64,000 nucleotides of DNA from assembly GCA_951812725.1 (NCBI GenBank), contig OX638330.1, forward strand, positions 3,100,001 to 3,164,000, read 5' to 3'. A model generated the notes under the pieces. It was given only the letters and a program-made list of their open reading frames with translations, was not told the origin of the DNA and ran no database searches. Below are positions 9,630 to 18,103 of this stretch, one piece after another. The first letter of the stretch is position 1, and the number at the start of each line of letters is the position of its first letter. Position numbers and translations under genes: made by a program. The DNA comes from an uncultured Caldilineaceae bacterium (lineage in GTDB: Bacteria; Chloroflexota; Anaerolineae; Caldilineales; Caldilineaceae).

Positions 9630-10298
9630 ATGCCGTGCCCTTGCTGCCAACCGCCGGAGTCGGGCGATTATGAGGGGATGTTCGATACGGATTGGGCGAA
9701 TAGAGAGGCCGACGCTTACATAGATCATGGTTTGGAAGCGCGTGCCAAACGCCTGATTGCATTTCTGGTAGAGAACAGTGCCGGGCCAATTCGTGTACTG
9801 GACGTTGGCAGCGGGGCAGGAGGCGTGCATCATGAACTGCTGCGCCGAGGCCTTGCCGCCAGCGTGGTGGCCGTCGAGGCTTCCTCGGCGTATATCAGCG
9901 CGGCCCGCATGATCAGCGAGAGGTTGGGGCAGGAAAGCCAAGTAGAATATTTGCACGGCGACTTCGCCACCGCCGCCGACGGAATCGACTCCGCTGATGC
10001 GGTAATCCTGGACAGGGTGATCTGCTGCTATCCGCATCTGAACCAGTTGCTCGGGGCGTCAGCTAGCAAAGCCGAACGGTATCTGGCTCTGAGCTATCCC
10101 AGAGAAAAATGGTGGGTACGCATTGCATTCGGGTTGTTCAATGTGTACCTGAAACTGAAGCGCAAGGATTTCCGCACTTTTGTGCATCCTCACGCGGAGG
10201 TTCACTCTATCGCGGTGCGGGATGGCCTGGAGCAGGTGCATGCGGATACGGAAGGATTCTGGCAGATTACTGTTTTTGAAAGGGTCCCCTCACACTGA
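9630..10298 (+). CDS. Class I SAM-dependent methyltransferase
   Basis: A 222-residue soluble protein with the Rossmann-like methyltransferase motif I VLDVGSGAGG at residues 57-66 and an acidic motif II (VVAVEAS) after the next strand. The very N-terminus has a CPCC cluster (3-6), which could bind a metal or be redox active. The gene begins 3 bases after the GT39-like gene and is very probably co-translated with it, so its substrate may be a glycan or lipid made by that transferase. The acceptor cannot be read from the sequence. It converges with the minus-strand aminotransferase at 10336. Confidence 0.88.
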   Translation: MPCPCCQPPESGDYEGMFDTDWANREADAYIDHGLEARAKRLIAFLVENSAGPIRVLDVGSGAGGVHHELLRRGLAASVVAVEASSAYISAARMISERLGQESQVEYLHGDFATAADGIDSADAVILDRVICCYPHLNQLLGASASKAERYLALSYPREKWWVRIAFGLFNVYLKLKRKDFRTFVHPHAEVHSIAVRDGLEQVHADTEGFWQITVFERVPSH

Positions 10299-10335
10299 AG
10301 CAGGTAGGGCCGCTTCGATTTCCACTCTCCTCACT

Positions 10336-11259
10336 TTACAGATGACTTTGACCCTGGGCCACGATATCGAGGCCTACCAGGTCGCTCCAGGCTTGCAGAA
10401 GACGCTTGGATACGGGACCGACCGCGCCGTCGCCTACAGGCAGGCCGTTGAACTTTGTGGCCGGCATGATGCAGTAGGGCGTGCTGGTGAAAAAGGCTTC
10501 GTCTGAGGTGTAGATGTCGTAGGGCTGGAAGTCGGTGATCTGGATGGGGATGTTGAGGTCGGCGGCGAGCTCGAGGACGGTCTCGCGGGAGATGCCGGCG
10601 AGGGCGCCGCGGGCGTGGGGCGTCTTGAGGATGCCGTCGGCCCAGATGAAGAAGTTGCCTCCCTTGTTTTCGGTTACGTTGCCATCGGTATCCAATATAA
10701 TACTTTGCGCCTGCGGGTCGACCAGCTTGACCTCGGCCTCGGCCAGCGTATAGGCGAGGCGGCTGCGGTTCTTGATGCGGGCGTCCAAAGACTGTGTGGG
10801 GATGGCGCGGCTGAAGGGGGTCACGGCATGGCAGCCTGCGGTGTAGAAGCCGGCCCAGTCCTTGAGAATCATGGGTGCGGTGTTGATGATGATGGTGGCA
10901 GGGGAGCGCTGCAGGGTGGGGTCGGCCGCGGCCGCGCCCATGCCGCGCGAGACATTGTGCACGATCCAGACATCTTCTTGCGGCGGTACGTGGGGCAGAT
11001 TGGCTTCCAGCACTTCAAGTGTGACGGCGGTCATCTCTTCCGGCGTCAATCCTGCGTTGATTCGGCTCACTTTGAGAGACTTGTAGAGGCGCTTGATGTG
11101 CCCGTCCAGTTTGAAGGGTCTGTGGCCAAACGTGCGGGTCGACTCTGTCACCGTATCGCCCAGCGTGACGGCGGTGTCGAAGACTGAGATTTTGGCCTGG
11201 TCCGGCGGGAACATCTCGCCGCTGATGTAGACGAGGTGTTTGCTGGCGTCGTGTTCCAT
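10336..11259 (-). CDS. Class IV (branched-chain-type) PLP aminotransferase
   Basis: A 307-residue fold-type IV pyridoxal-phosphate enzyme, the family of IlvE, D-amino acid aminotransferase and aminodeoxychorismate lyase. The PLP lysine is expected at K163 (RIKNRSRL), with the downstream TENKGGNFF motif at about 196-204 contributing the cofactor-anchoring Glu and Asn. The N-terminal GDTVTESTRTF region matches the substrate-side strand of the family. The start is ATG 11259. It lies downstream of the peptide-transporter operon on the same strand but is separated from it by a strong inverted repeat, so it is probably transcribed on its own or by read-through. The amino donor and acceptor are not determinable. 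Confidence 0.87.
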   Translation of the reverse strand: MEHDASKHLVYISGEMFPPDQAKISVFDTAVTLGDTVTESTRTFGHRPFKLDGHIKRLYKSLKVSRINAGLTPEEMTAVTLEVLEANLPHVPPQEDVWIVHNVSRGMGAAAADPTLQRSPATIIINTAPMILKDWAGFYTAGCHAVTPFSRAIPTQSLDARIKNRSRLAYTLAEAEVKLVDPQAQSIILDTDGNVTENKGGNFFIWADGILKTPHARGALAGISRETVLELAADLNIPIQITDFQPYDIYTSDEAFFTSTPYCIMPATKFNGLPVGDGAVGPVSKRLLQAWSDLVGLDIVAQGQSHL

Positions 11260-11296
11260 ACTTTGTATTCTCCATTCTGTCAGGTCCCAGATTCAA

Positions 11297-11327
11297 GACA
11301 GCGGGGCCAGTTGCTGGCCCCGCTGTC
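11297..11327 (-). terminator. Perfect 14-bp inverted repeat, probable transcription terminator
   Basis: GACAGCGGGGCCAG (11297-11310), loop TTG, and CTGGCCCCGCTGTC (11314-11327) form a perfect 14-bp GC-rich stem. It lies just after the stop of the peptide-binding protein gene and before the aminotransferase start, both on the minus strand. There is no T-run after it, so it may act as a stem-only terminator or an mRNA 3' stabiliser. Confidence 0.65.
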
Positions 11328-11423
11328 CCGTTACAGATTCACTCCTCTGCGGCGGTCGGTTCTAGAACTTACTACCCGTTCAAGACGATTGATTTACCAG
11401 ACTACGCCCGAGGTAGGTGACCT

Positions 11424-13604
11424 TTACTCATTGATGAACCACTGCGCCGGGACGGTGGGGGTCCACTCACCTGAAATCGACCAGGTTACGACGTTGCGCA
11501 GACGGTTGTTCACGTGGGTCAGCTGGCCGAATTTGGGATCGTCGACGACCAGGCCGATGGACCAGATATTGTCCATGTGGATCTCGAAAACTTCCCGCAT
11601 CAGGGCGTTGCGGGTGTCCTCGTCCGGTTCACCCAGGATCTGATCGCGCAGTACACGCAGCCGCTTCACATCTTCGGGCGGCTCCGCGCCCTGTTCGCCG
11701 TCCGTATCCAGCCAGGAGGCCCAATCGGGCGCCCACTGCCAGCCGCGCATGGCGAAGGTATTCGAGTTCAGGGTCGGGTGGACAGGCCCGCCGCCGAAGT
11801 GGCCGCCGCGGGCGGACACGTCGTGCTCACCGTTATAGTGGCGCGTGCCCCAGAGCGGACCAGCCTCCGGCGTCACGGTTGCATTGATTCCGACCTCTGC
11901 CCAGTAGCCCTTAACAAGCTCCATCAGATCGGGCGTTTCCGAAGGCCAGGCGGTGGTGGCGGAGATGATCAGGAGCAGCTCTTCGCCGGTCGGCCCCAAC
12001 CTGAAGCCATCAGCGTCGCGCTCGGTCAGGCCGATATCATCGAGAATCTGGTTGGCCATGTCCGGGTCATGCTGCGTCCAGGACTGGAACAGTTCATCTT
12101 CACCGTGGTATGGCGGGCCCCGCAGCGGCGCGATCTGGGAAGCGAAGACGCCGCCCTTGTAGATCAGCTTGATGATCTCATCGCGGTTGATGGCTACGGA
12201 GAGGGCGTGGCGGAAATTCTTGTCGTTGTAGAGCTGATGCTTGGCCTCGTCCTCGGTGGTGTAGTTGAACATGATGTTGCCGTAGGCGTTGGGCATCCAG
12301 TTGGCATAGGCGAAGCGGAAGTTTCCGCTCTCTCTATTTTCTGCAAGGATGGGGATATTGGCGGTGCCGAGGCCACGCACAAAGTCCAACTCACCGGCGA
12401 TGACCTTGAGCAGCGCGGCTTCAGCGTCAGCCACGCGAATTTCATGTATTTCATCGATGTAAGGCAACTGGTTGCCGGCGGTGTCAACCTTCCAGAAGTA
12501 AGGATTGCGGGTATACACTTCTACCTGGGTGGGCGGTACAGTGGTCGGAATCCAGGCTGCCAGGGTCGGTTTGTCGGTGTTGATGCTGGCGTTCTTCTGG
12601 CCGAAGAGGTCCATCCAGTTGTCGAAGCTGCCCTCGCTCATCATCCCTTCAATGTCGGCATTTTCAGCATAGTCGGGATGGAACTGGGTCAGATAGTGTT
12701 TCGGGCTGGTGGTCGGTCCGCTACGCGGCCCGCCCCAACTACCCAGATAGGTTGGGAAGAGGGCATAGGGCTTGGAGAAAGAGAACTGAACGGTGAAATC
12801 ATCGATCATCGCCAGTTCGGCCATTTCACCACCGCGGCTCAACAGCGTGGGCGGTGACGGCGTCAGCTCCTCATTGAGGATTACGTCCTCCCACCAGAAC
12901 AGAACGTCGTTGGCGGTGAAGGGTTCGCCGTCGCTCCATTTAATGCCCTTGCGCAGGTTGAGCGTCAGTTGCGTATGGTCATCGTTCCAGGACCAACCTT
13001 CGGCCACGTTGGGGACGATTACGCCTTTAGGTGAATGGAGAGTCAGGGGCTCTATGACCCACCAGCCCATCTCTCCCATCGAGCGCTGACCGCTGACGGT
13101 CTTGCGCAGGGCGCCGCCGTATTTGCCGACGGCCTCTTCAGGCTTGATGACGATGGGGTTGATCGGCAGGCGTTCGGCGACGGGCGGCAGGTCGCCGCTG
13201 GCCACCATGTCGGCCAGCATTGGCGCCTCCTGGTAGGAGTCGATGCCCCCGGCGTCGGCCGGCGTGTTGTAGACTTCGCTCTGGACCTCGCGCTCACCGG
13301 CGCCGGCGGGCGGGTCGGTCAGCACGGGGCCTGTGATGGTGGCTGCCTCGGATGAGGATGACTCTTCGGCCGCGGGCGCAGCTTCTTCGGCGGCGGTCTC
13401 AGCATCATCACTTGCAGCCGGCGCGTCTGCGGAGCCGCAGGCAGCCAACAGGAGGGACAGGATGATCAGAAGGGGAACGAGCTTGGAGACGCTCCTGGCC
13501 AGTCTTGCGCCGCGGGCAGTGCCACCACGATGAATAGACAGTTTACGTGAATACACAGATCTGCTCCTTTTACGTGAAAGAGTACGGTTGGGGAACTCGG
13601 TCAT
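11424..13604 (-). CDS. Peptide/oligosaccharide ABC transporter substrate-binding lipoprotein (SBP_bac_5)
   Basis: A 726-residue binding protein, longer than the usual 530-600 of family 5 (DppA/OppA). A basic N-region and hydrophobic core end in the lipobox LLAAC, giving a lipid-anchored Cys56 on the outer face of the cytoplasmic membrane, exported by Sec. A low-complexity Ala/Glu/Ser linker follows, then the SBP_bac_5 domain (for example the NLRKGIKWSDGEPFTANDV signature). It is the last gene of the transporter operon, 119 bases after the ATPase gene. The start is uncertain: ATG 13604 has AGGAGG 15 bases upstream, while GTG 13556 has AAGGAG 7 bases upstream and would remove 16 residues without affecting the signal peptide. 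Confidence 0.92.
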   Translation of the reverse strand: MTEFPNRTLSRKRSRSVYSRKLSIHRGGTARGARLARSVSKLVPLLIILSLLLAACGSADAPAASDDAETAAEEAAPAAEESSSSEAATITGPVLTDPPAGAGEREVQSEVYNTPADAGGIDSYQEAPMLADMVASGDLPPVAERLPINPIVIKPEEAVGKYGGALRKTVSGQRSMGEMGWWVIEPLTLHSPKGVIVPNVAEGWSWNDDHTQLTLNLRKGIKWSDGEPFTANDVLFWWEDVILNEELTPSPPTLLSRGGEMAELAMIDDFTVQFSFSKPYALFPTYLGSWGGPRSGPTTSPKHYLTQFHPDYAENADIEGMMSEGSFDNWMDLFGQKNASINTDKPTLAAWIPTTVPPTQVEVYTRNPYFWKVDTAGNQLPYIDEIHEIRVADAEAALLKVIAGELDFVRGLGTANIPILAENRESGNFRFAYANWMPNAYGNIMFNYTTEDEAKHQLYNDKNFRHALSVAINRDEIIKLIYKGGVFASQIAPLRGPPYHGEDELFQSWTQHDPDMANQILDDIGLTERDADGFRLGPTGEELLLIISATTAWPSETPDLMELVKGYWAEVGINATVTPEAGPLWGTRHYNGEHDVSARGGHFGGGPVHPTLNSNTFAMRGWQWAPDWASWLDTDGEQGAEPPEDVKRLRVLRDQILGEPDEDTRNALMREVFEIHMDNIWSIGLVVDDPKFGQLTHVNNRLRNVVTWSISGEWTPTVPAQWFINE

Positions 13605-13723
13605 TCTTGGAAAGGCGCACCTCCTGTCAGGTTCAGCGAAAGTTGCTCATTAAAGAAGAGTAGCGTTGATCAGTTGCCGGCCCCAGTAGCGCCGGGCGCA
13701 TAACCTGGAAACAGTTAGCGAAG

Positions 13724-14860
13724 CTAATGGCGAACGCCCTGCAGGTCCAGCTCCTCGGCGAAGTGACAGCGCACGAAGTGGGGCTGGCTGCCGTTCGCCC
13801 CTGCCAGGTCGATGAGTTGGGGTTCCTCCTCGCGGCAGACATCCTTTACATAGGGGCAACGAGGATGGAATGTGCAGCCTTGGGGCACATTGGAGGGATC
13901 AGCCACATCTCCCTCCAGAATAATGCGCTCCCGTCTGCGACCGGCCTTGCCGGTTTCTACCACGGGCACCGCTGACAGCAGGGCTTCGGTATAGGGATGC
14001 CGGGGCCGCTGGAATATCGCATCAGTGCGTCCCAGTTCAACGATCTGGCCAACGTACATGACCGAGACGCGGTCACTGAGGTATTCGACAACGGACAGGT
14101 TGTGGGTGATGAACAGGTAGGTCAGATGCAGTTCGGTTTGCAGTTCCTTGAGCAGGCTGAGAATCTGGGCCTGCACCGAAACATCCAGGGCGGACACCGG
14201 TTCGTCGGCAACGACGAAGTCGGGGTCAAGGGCCAGGGCGCGGGCGATGGCGATGCGTTGGCGTTGACCGCCGCTGAAAGCATGGGGATAGCGCCGCATG
14301 TAGGTCGGGTCGAGGCGGACGCTGCGCAGAAGCTCGGCCACCCTTTCCTCCAGTTGTCGACGGCCCCTGATCAGCTTTCTGGTGACGAATGGCTCGCCAA
14401 TGATTTCCAGAACGGTCAGACGCGGATTAAGGGATGAGAATGGATCCTGAAAGATCATTCCCATATGTTGTTGCACAGCGCGCAAGTCCGGCCTGGTCAG
14501 TGTGGTAATCTCGATCTCTTCGCCATCGCGTTTGCGGAAGAGGACACCACCGCCGGAAGGCTCGATCGCTCTCATCACGCAGCGGCCGGTCGTGGTTTTA
14601 CCGCAACCGCTCTCCCCCACCAGCGCCAGCGTCTCGCCCCGGTTCACATGAAAGCTGACGTCGTCAACCGCTTTCACCTCGCCGACCTGGCGGCGGAAGA
14701 AGCCTCGTACGATGGGGAAGTACTTGCGCAGGTCAGAAACTTCCAGCACTTTGTCGGCCGAGGAAGGTACGTTGCTCTCCTCCGGTTGCTCCGAAGGCTG
14801 GCCGGGAGAGGCGTCGGTTGCCGCATTCACTTCGTTTGGAACAGCATCTGCTTGCGCCAT
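13724..14860 (-). CDS. Oligopeptide ABC transporter ATP-binding protein (OppF/DppF type)
   Basis: A 378-residue ATPase of the peptide/nickel importer family. Walker A reads GESGCGKTTTG, the ABC signature is FSGGQRQRIAIARAL, and Walker B continues into DEPVSALD. The C-terminal oligo_HPY segment has its cysteine pattern (CTFHPRCPYVKDVC), which in some members binds an iron-sulfur cluster. An open frame extends to 14938, but ATG 14860 lies 4 bases after the stop of the preceding ATPase and is preceded by CAGGAC, so translational coupling favours this start. It forms a heterodimer with the product of 14865-15866 on the cytoplasmic side. Confidence 0.93.
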   Translation of the reverse strand: MAQADAVPNEVNAATDASPGQPSEQPEESNVPSSADKVLEVSDLRKYFPIVRGFFRRQVGEVKAVDDVSFHVNRGETLALVGESGCGKTTTGRCVMRAIEPSGGGVLFRKRDGEEIEITTLTRPDLRAVQQHMGMIFQDPFSSLNPRLTVLEIIGEPFVTRKLIRGRRQLEERVAELLRSVRLDPTYMRRYPHAFSGGQRQRIAIARALALDPDFVVADEPVSALDVSVQAQILSLLKELQTELHLTYLFITHNLSVVEYLSDRVSVMYVGQIVELGRTDAIFQRPRHPYTEALLSAVPVVETGKAGRRRERIILEGDVADPSNVPQGCTFHPRCPYVKDVCREEEPQLIDLAGANGSQPHFVRCHFAEELDLQGVRH

Positions 14861-14864
14861 GCGT

Positions 14865-15866
14865 TCAGTCCTGGACATACAGATGGCAGCGGACGCGATG
14901 TCCGGCGCCCAACTCGATCTGGGGCGGCATGTGGACATCGCACACGTCGGGTATGAATTCGGGACAGCGGGTATGGAAGGGACAGCCAGTCGGCCGGCGG
15001 TAGGGGCTGGGTACAGAGCCGGAGATCGGGTCGAGCTCCTGGCTGTGGCCTTCGCCCAGCTCCGGCACGGAGCGCAGGAGACCCACTGTATAGGGATGCT
15101 TGGGGTCGCGGAAAATCACATCGGCCGGCGCGCTCTCCACATCTTTGCCCAGGTACATGATCATCACGCGATCGCACAGTTCGGAAATCACAGCCAGGTC
15201 GTGCGTGATGACGATCAGCGCCATGCCCATGTCCCGTTGCAGGTCCTTCATCAGTTCCAGAACCTGGGCCTGGATCGTAACATCCACCGCGGTGGTCGGT
15301 TCGTCGGCGATAAGCAGGGCGGGATGGCAGGAGAGGGCCATCGCGATCATCGCCCGCTGTCGCATACCGCCGCTGAGGGCAAATGGGTAAGCATCGATCG
15401 TCACTTCAGGCTGGGGCATTCCCACCCGCTGCAACATCTCGATTGCCCGCTCTCTTGCTTCATCCTGACTGCACTCCTGGTGAAGACGGATAACCTCAGT
15501 GATCTGGTTGCCGATTGTGTAGACCATGCTGAAGGCCGCCATCGGCTCCTGGAAGACCATGGCGATCTCGCCGCCGCGGATCTGGCGAATCTCCTGCCCG
15601 CGGTCATCCAGTTGCACCAGATCGACTGTCTCACCGTTCTGGATCAGGGATATCTCTCCTGTGACGATCTTGCCGTTCTTGGGCACGATTCGCAGGATCG
15701 ATTGGGCGGTGACACTCTTGCCGCAACCGCTCTCACCGGCGATGCCAAGGGCTTCGCCGGCGTGGATATCAAAGCTGACACCGTCCACCGCCTCCAGGAT
15801 TCCCTCTTGGGAGAAGAAATGGGTGGCCAGATTGTCTACGCTGAGCAGAAGAGGCGCCTGGGTCAT
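14865..15866 (-). CDS. Oligopeptide ABC transporter ATP-binding protein (OppD/DppD type)
   Basis: A 333-residue ATPase, partner of the OppF-type subunit. Walker A is [12 protein letters not shown], the signature [15 protein letters not shown], and Walker B runs into [10 protein letters not shown], all typical of DppD/OppD. The C-terminal oligo_HPY domain ends in a cysteine-containing segment ([15 protein letters not shown]). The start is ATG 15866 with no strong Shine-Dalgarno; it sits 20 bases after the DppC-type permease stop, consistent with translation coupled to it. It couples ATP hydrolysis to import through the two permeases encoded upstream. Confidence 0.93.
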   Translation of the reverse strand: MTQAPLLLSVDNLATHFFSQEGILEAVDGVSFDIHAGEALGIAGESGCGKSVTAQSILRIVPKNGKIVTGEISLIQNGETVDLVQLDDRGQEIRQIRGGEIAMVFQEPMAAFSMVYTIGNQITEVIRLHQECSQDEARERAIEMLQRVGMPQPEVTIDAYPFALSGGMRQRAMIAMALSCHPALLIADEPTTAVDVTIQAQVLELMKDLQRDMGMALIVITHDLAVISELCDRVMIMYLGKDVESAPADVIFRDPKHPYTVGLLRSVPELGEGHSQELDPISGSVPSPYRRPTGCPFHTRCPEFIPDVCDVHMPPQIELGAGHRVRCHLYVQD

Positions 15867-15886
15867 GGGACCGTTTCGCAGTCTGA

Positions 15887-17026
15887 TTAGATCGAAGAAT
15901 AGGGATCGGCGGCATCGCGCAGGCCGTCGCCGACAAAGTTGAAACAGAGAATGGCTACTATGACGAACAGCCCCGGCGACAGCAGCCAGGGCGAGTCGGC
16001 CAGCACGATGATCCGCTGCGCGTCCTTGAGTAGTACACCCCAGCTGATCGCGGGATTCTGCAAGCCAAGACCGATGAAGCTCAGAGCGGTCTCTCCCAGA
16101 ATCATGCCGGGGACGCTCAGGGTCAGCGAAGCGATGATATGGCTGGTGAAGGAGGGCAGCATGTGCTTGAAGATGACGCGCGCCTCGTTGGACCCGTTAA
16201 GCTGGGCCGCCATGACATATTCCTCCTCGCGCAAGGACATGAACTTTCCGCGCACGACGCGCGCCAAGCCCGTCCAGCCGACAAGGGACAGGATGACTAC
16301 GATGCCGAAGTAGATCTGCACGACAGTCCATGTTGGCGGCAGGGCAACGCTCAACGCCATCCACAGCGGGAGCGTGGGAATCGAACGCAGGAATTCGATG
16401 ATGCGCTGGATGATCAGGTCGGTTACGCCGCCAAAGTAGCCGGAAACGCCGCCCATCACGACGCCTATCAGGAAGCTGATGGCGATGCCCAGCAGACCTA
16501 CCGAAAGTGAGATACGGCCGCCGAAGATGACACGTGAAAGCATGTCACGCCCCATCTTGTCGGTGCCGATCAGGAAAAAGGTGCCCTCTTCGACTCCGAG
16601 CAGATGGATGTTGCTCTCGAACAGGCCCCACAGCTCGTAAGGATCGCCGCGCACGAACAGCTTGACAGGATATTTCTGGGATGTGTCCAGTTCCCAGGTC
16701 GTCCTGAAAGTGTTCTCGTCCATTGTGGAGGTCATGCCGTAGACGAAGGGGCGTAACTGAAACTTCCCTTCGTCGAAGAAGCGCAGCCGCTGCGGGGGCA
16801 TGAACATGTAGTCAGTGTCGTGGTGTGCCGGGTCGTAGGGAGAGAGGAACTCGGCAAAGATCGCAAACAGATAAAAGATAAGAATCAAAACCAGCGAGAA
16901 GACTGCCACTTTATGCCGCACGAACTTCCAGCGGATCAGTTGCCATTGGGTAGCGACCGACAGATCTTCTTCGTCGGCGTCGATGGCGCTCTTGCTTTCT
17001 TGAAATCCTTCTTCGAGTATGGCCAT
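15887..17026 (-). CDS. Peptide ABC transporter permease (DppC type) with extended external loop
   Basis: A 379-residue inner-membrane permease, clearly longer than standard DppC (about 300). After a cytoplasmic N-terminus and the first membrane segment (about residues 38-62) there is an insert of roughly 100 residues containing PPQRLRFFDEGKF before the conserved TDKMGRDMLSRV start of the core domain. The transporter EAA-like loop and the segment LSFIGLGLQNPAISWGVLL are intact. The paralogue at 28371-29534 has the same insert, so it is a subfamily trait and not an error. It probably shapes the contact with the binding protein. It lies between the DppB-type permease and the ATPases. Confidence 0.92.
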   Translation of the reverse strand: MAILEEGFQESKSAIDADEEDLSVATQWQLIRWKFVRHKVAVFSLVLILIFYLFAIFAEFLSPYDPAHHDTDYMFMPPQRLRFFDEGKFQLRPFVYGMTSTMDENTFRTTWELDTSQKYPVKLFVRGDPYELWGLFESNIHLLGVEEGTFFLIGTDKMGRDMLSRVIFGGRISLSVGLLGIAISFLIGVVMGGVSGYFGGVTDLIIQRIIEFLRSIPTLPLWMALSVALPPTWTVVQIYFGIVVILSLVGWTGLARVVRGKFMSLREEEYVMAAQLNGSNEARVIFKHMLPSFTSHIIASLTLSVPGMILGETALSFIGLGLQNPAISWGVLLKDAQRIIVLADSPWLLSPGLFVIVAILCFNFVGDGLRDAADPYSSI

Positions 17027-17097
17027 AGTATTTCTACCAGTCTATCGTAGCGGCATGCAGGATCAGGTGCTGTATTTGTGTCACTCGAAAAACAGGT

Positions 17098-18084
17098 TTA
17101 GATGGCGCCGCGAATGCGTGGATCGAGCCACGCAAGCACTATATCGGAAAACAGCGTTCCGACAAGAGTGAGAGAGCTCAGTATCATCACAACACTGCCT
17201 GCCAGAAACATGTCCTGGCTGAGCAGCGCGCCGACGAAGAGGGGCGCGATTGTGGGCAGACCCAGGACCAAGGAGGCCAGTAACTCTCCGTTCACGAGCG
17301 TAGGCAGCGTCCAGCCGATGGTGCTGGCGACAGGGTTCATGGCGATACGGAAAGGATACTTGAAGAGCAGCTTGCCCTCGGAGAGCCCTTTTGACCGAGC
17401 TACCATCACATAGGGCCGCTCCAGCTCGTCCAACAGGTTGGCGCGCATCACCCGGATCAGGCCGGCCGTTCCTGCGGTGCCGACCACCACCGCCGGCAAC
17501 CACAGATGTTTCAACAGGTCGATGACTCGGGCGAAACTCCAGGGCGCGACCAGGAATTCTTCGGAAAACAGGCCGACCGCCACGTTGCCGGTGGCGACAA
17601 AGTAGTACCACAGAATCAAGAGGGCGAGCAGAAAGTTGGGCGTGGCCAAACCGATAAACCCTATCAGGGTGAAGATATAATCACCGATCGAATACTGGCG
17701 GGTGGCGGAATAGAGACCGATAGGGATGGCCAATGCATAGGCAAAAATGAAGGATGCGACCGAGATGGCGAGACTCCAGGGAAGACGGGCGGTGATCAGT
17801 TTGGCGACGGGCTGGTTCCATTCCAGCGAGCGGCCCAGGTCACCCTGCAGGATGTTGCCAAGCCAGCGGAAATAACGCACATAACTGGGAGCATCCAACC
17901 CGTAGCGCAGGCGCAACGAATCGATTTCCGCGGGGTCTATCGCTTCCTGCTGCTGCAAGAGTTGATCGACATAGGCGTCCATGAAATCTCCCGGCGGCGC
18001 TTCGATGATGATGAAGGAGATAACAGAGACGACAAGCAGAGTTGGAATCATCAACAGGATACGGCGAAGGATAAAGGACAACAT
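17098..18084 (-). CDS. Peptide ABC transporter permease (DppB type)
   Basis: A 328-residue polytopic permease. Its N-terminus (MLSFILRRILLMIPTLLVV) is the family signature, and the cytoplasmic coupling loop contains the VMVARSKGLSEGKLLFKY motif. The frame is open further upstream to 18309, but that would overlap the sialidase-like gene; ATG 18084, 19 bases after that gene's stop, gives the canonical N-terminus. It is second in the minus-strand operon. Together with the DppC-type partner it forms the channel for peptides or similar solutes. It is closely similar in organisation to 27329-28318. Confidence 0.93.
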   Translation of the reverse strand: MLSFILRRILLMIPTLLVVSVISFIIIEAPPGDFMDAYVDQLLQQQEAIDPAEIDSLRLRYGLDAPSYVRYFRWLGNILQGDLGRSLEWNQPVAKLITARLPWSLAISVASFIFAYALAIPIGLYSATRQYSIGDYIFTLIGFIGLATPNFLLALLILWYYFVATGNVAVGLFSEEFLVAPWSFARVIDLLKHLWLPAVVVGTAGTAGLIRVMRANLLDELERPYVMVARSKGLSEGKLLFKYPFRIAMNPVASTIGWTLPTLVNGELLASLVLGLPTIAPLFVGALLSQDMFLAGSVVMILSSLTLVGTLFSDIVLAWLDPRIRGAI

Positions 18085-18103
18085 TTTCGGAATCGACCCG
18101 GTG

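Noticed and set aside
11514..12857. A 447-codon plus-strand frame opposite the peptide-binding protein gene
   Set aside because: The minus-strand gene has clear domain motifs and a lipoprotein signal; the antisense product has no recognisable pattern and is a by-product of GC-rich codon use.
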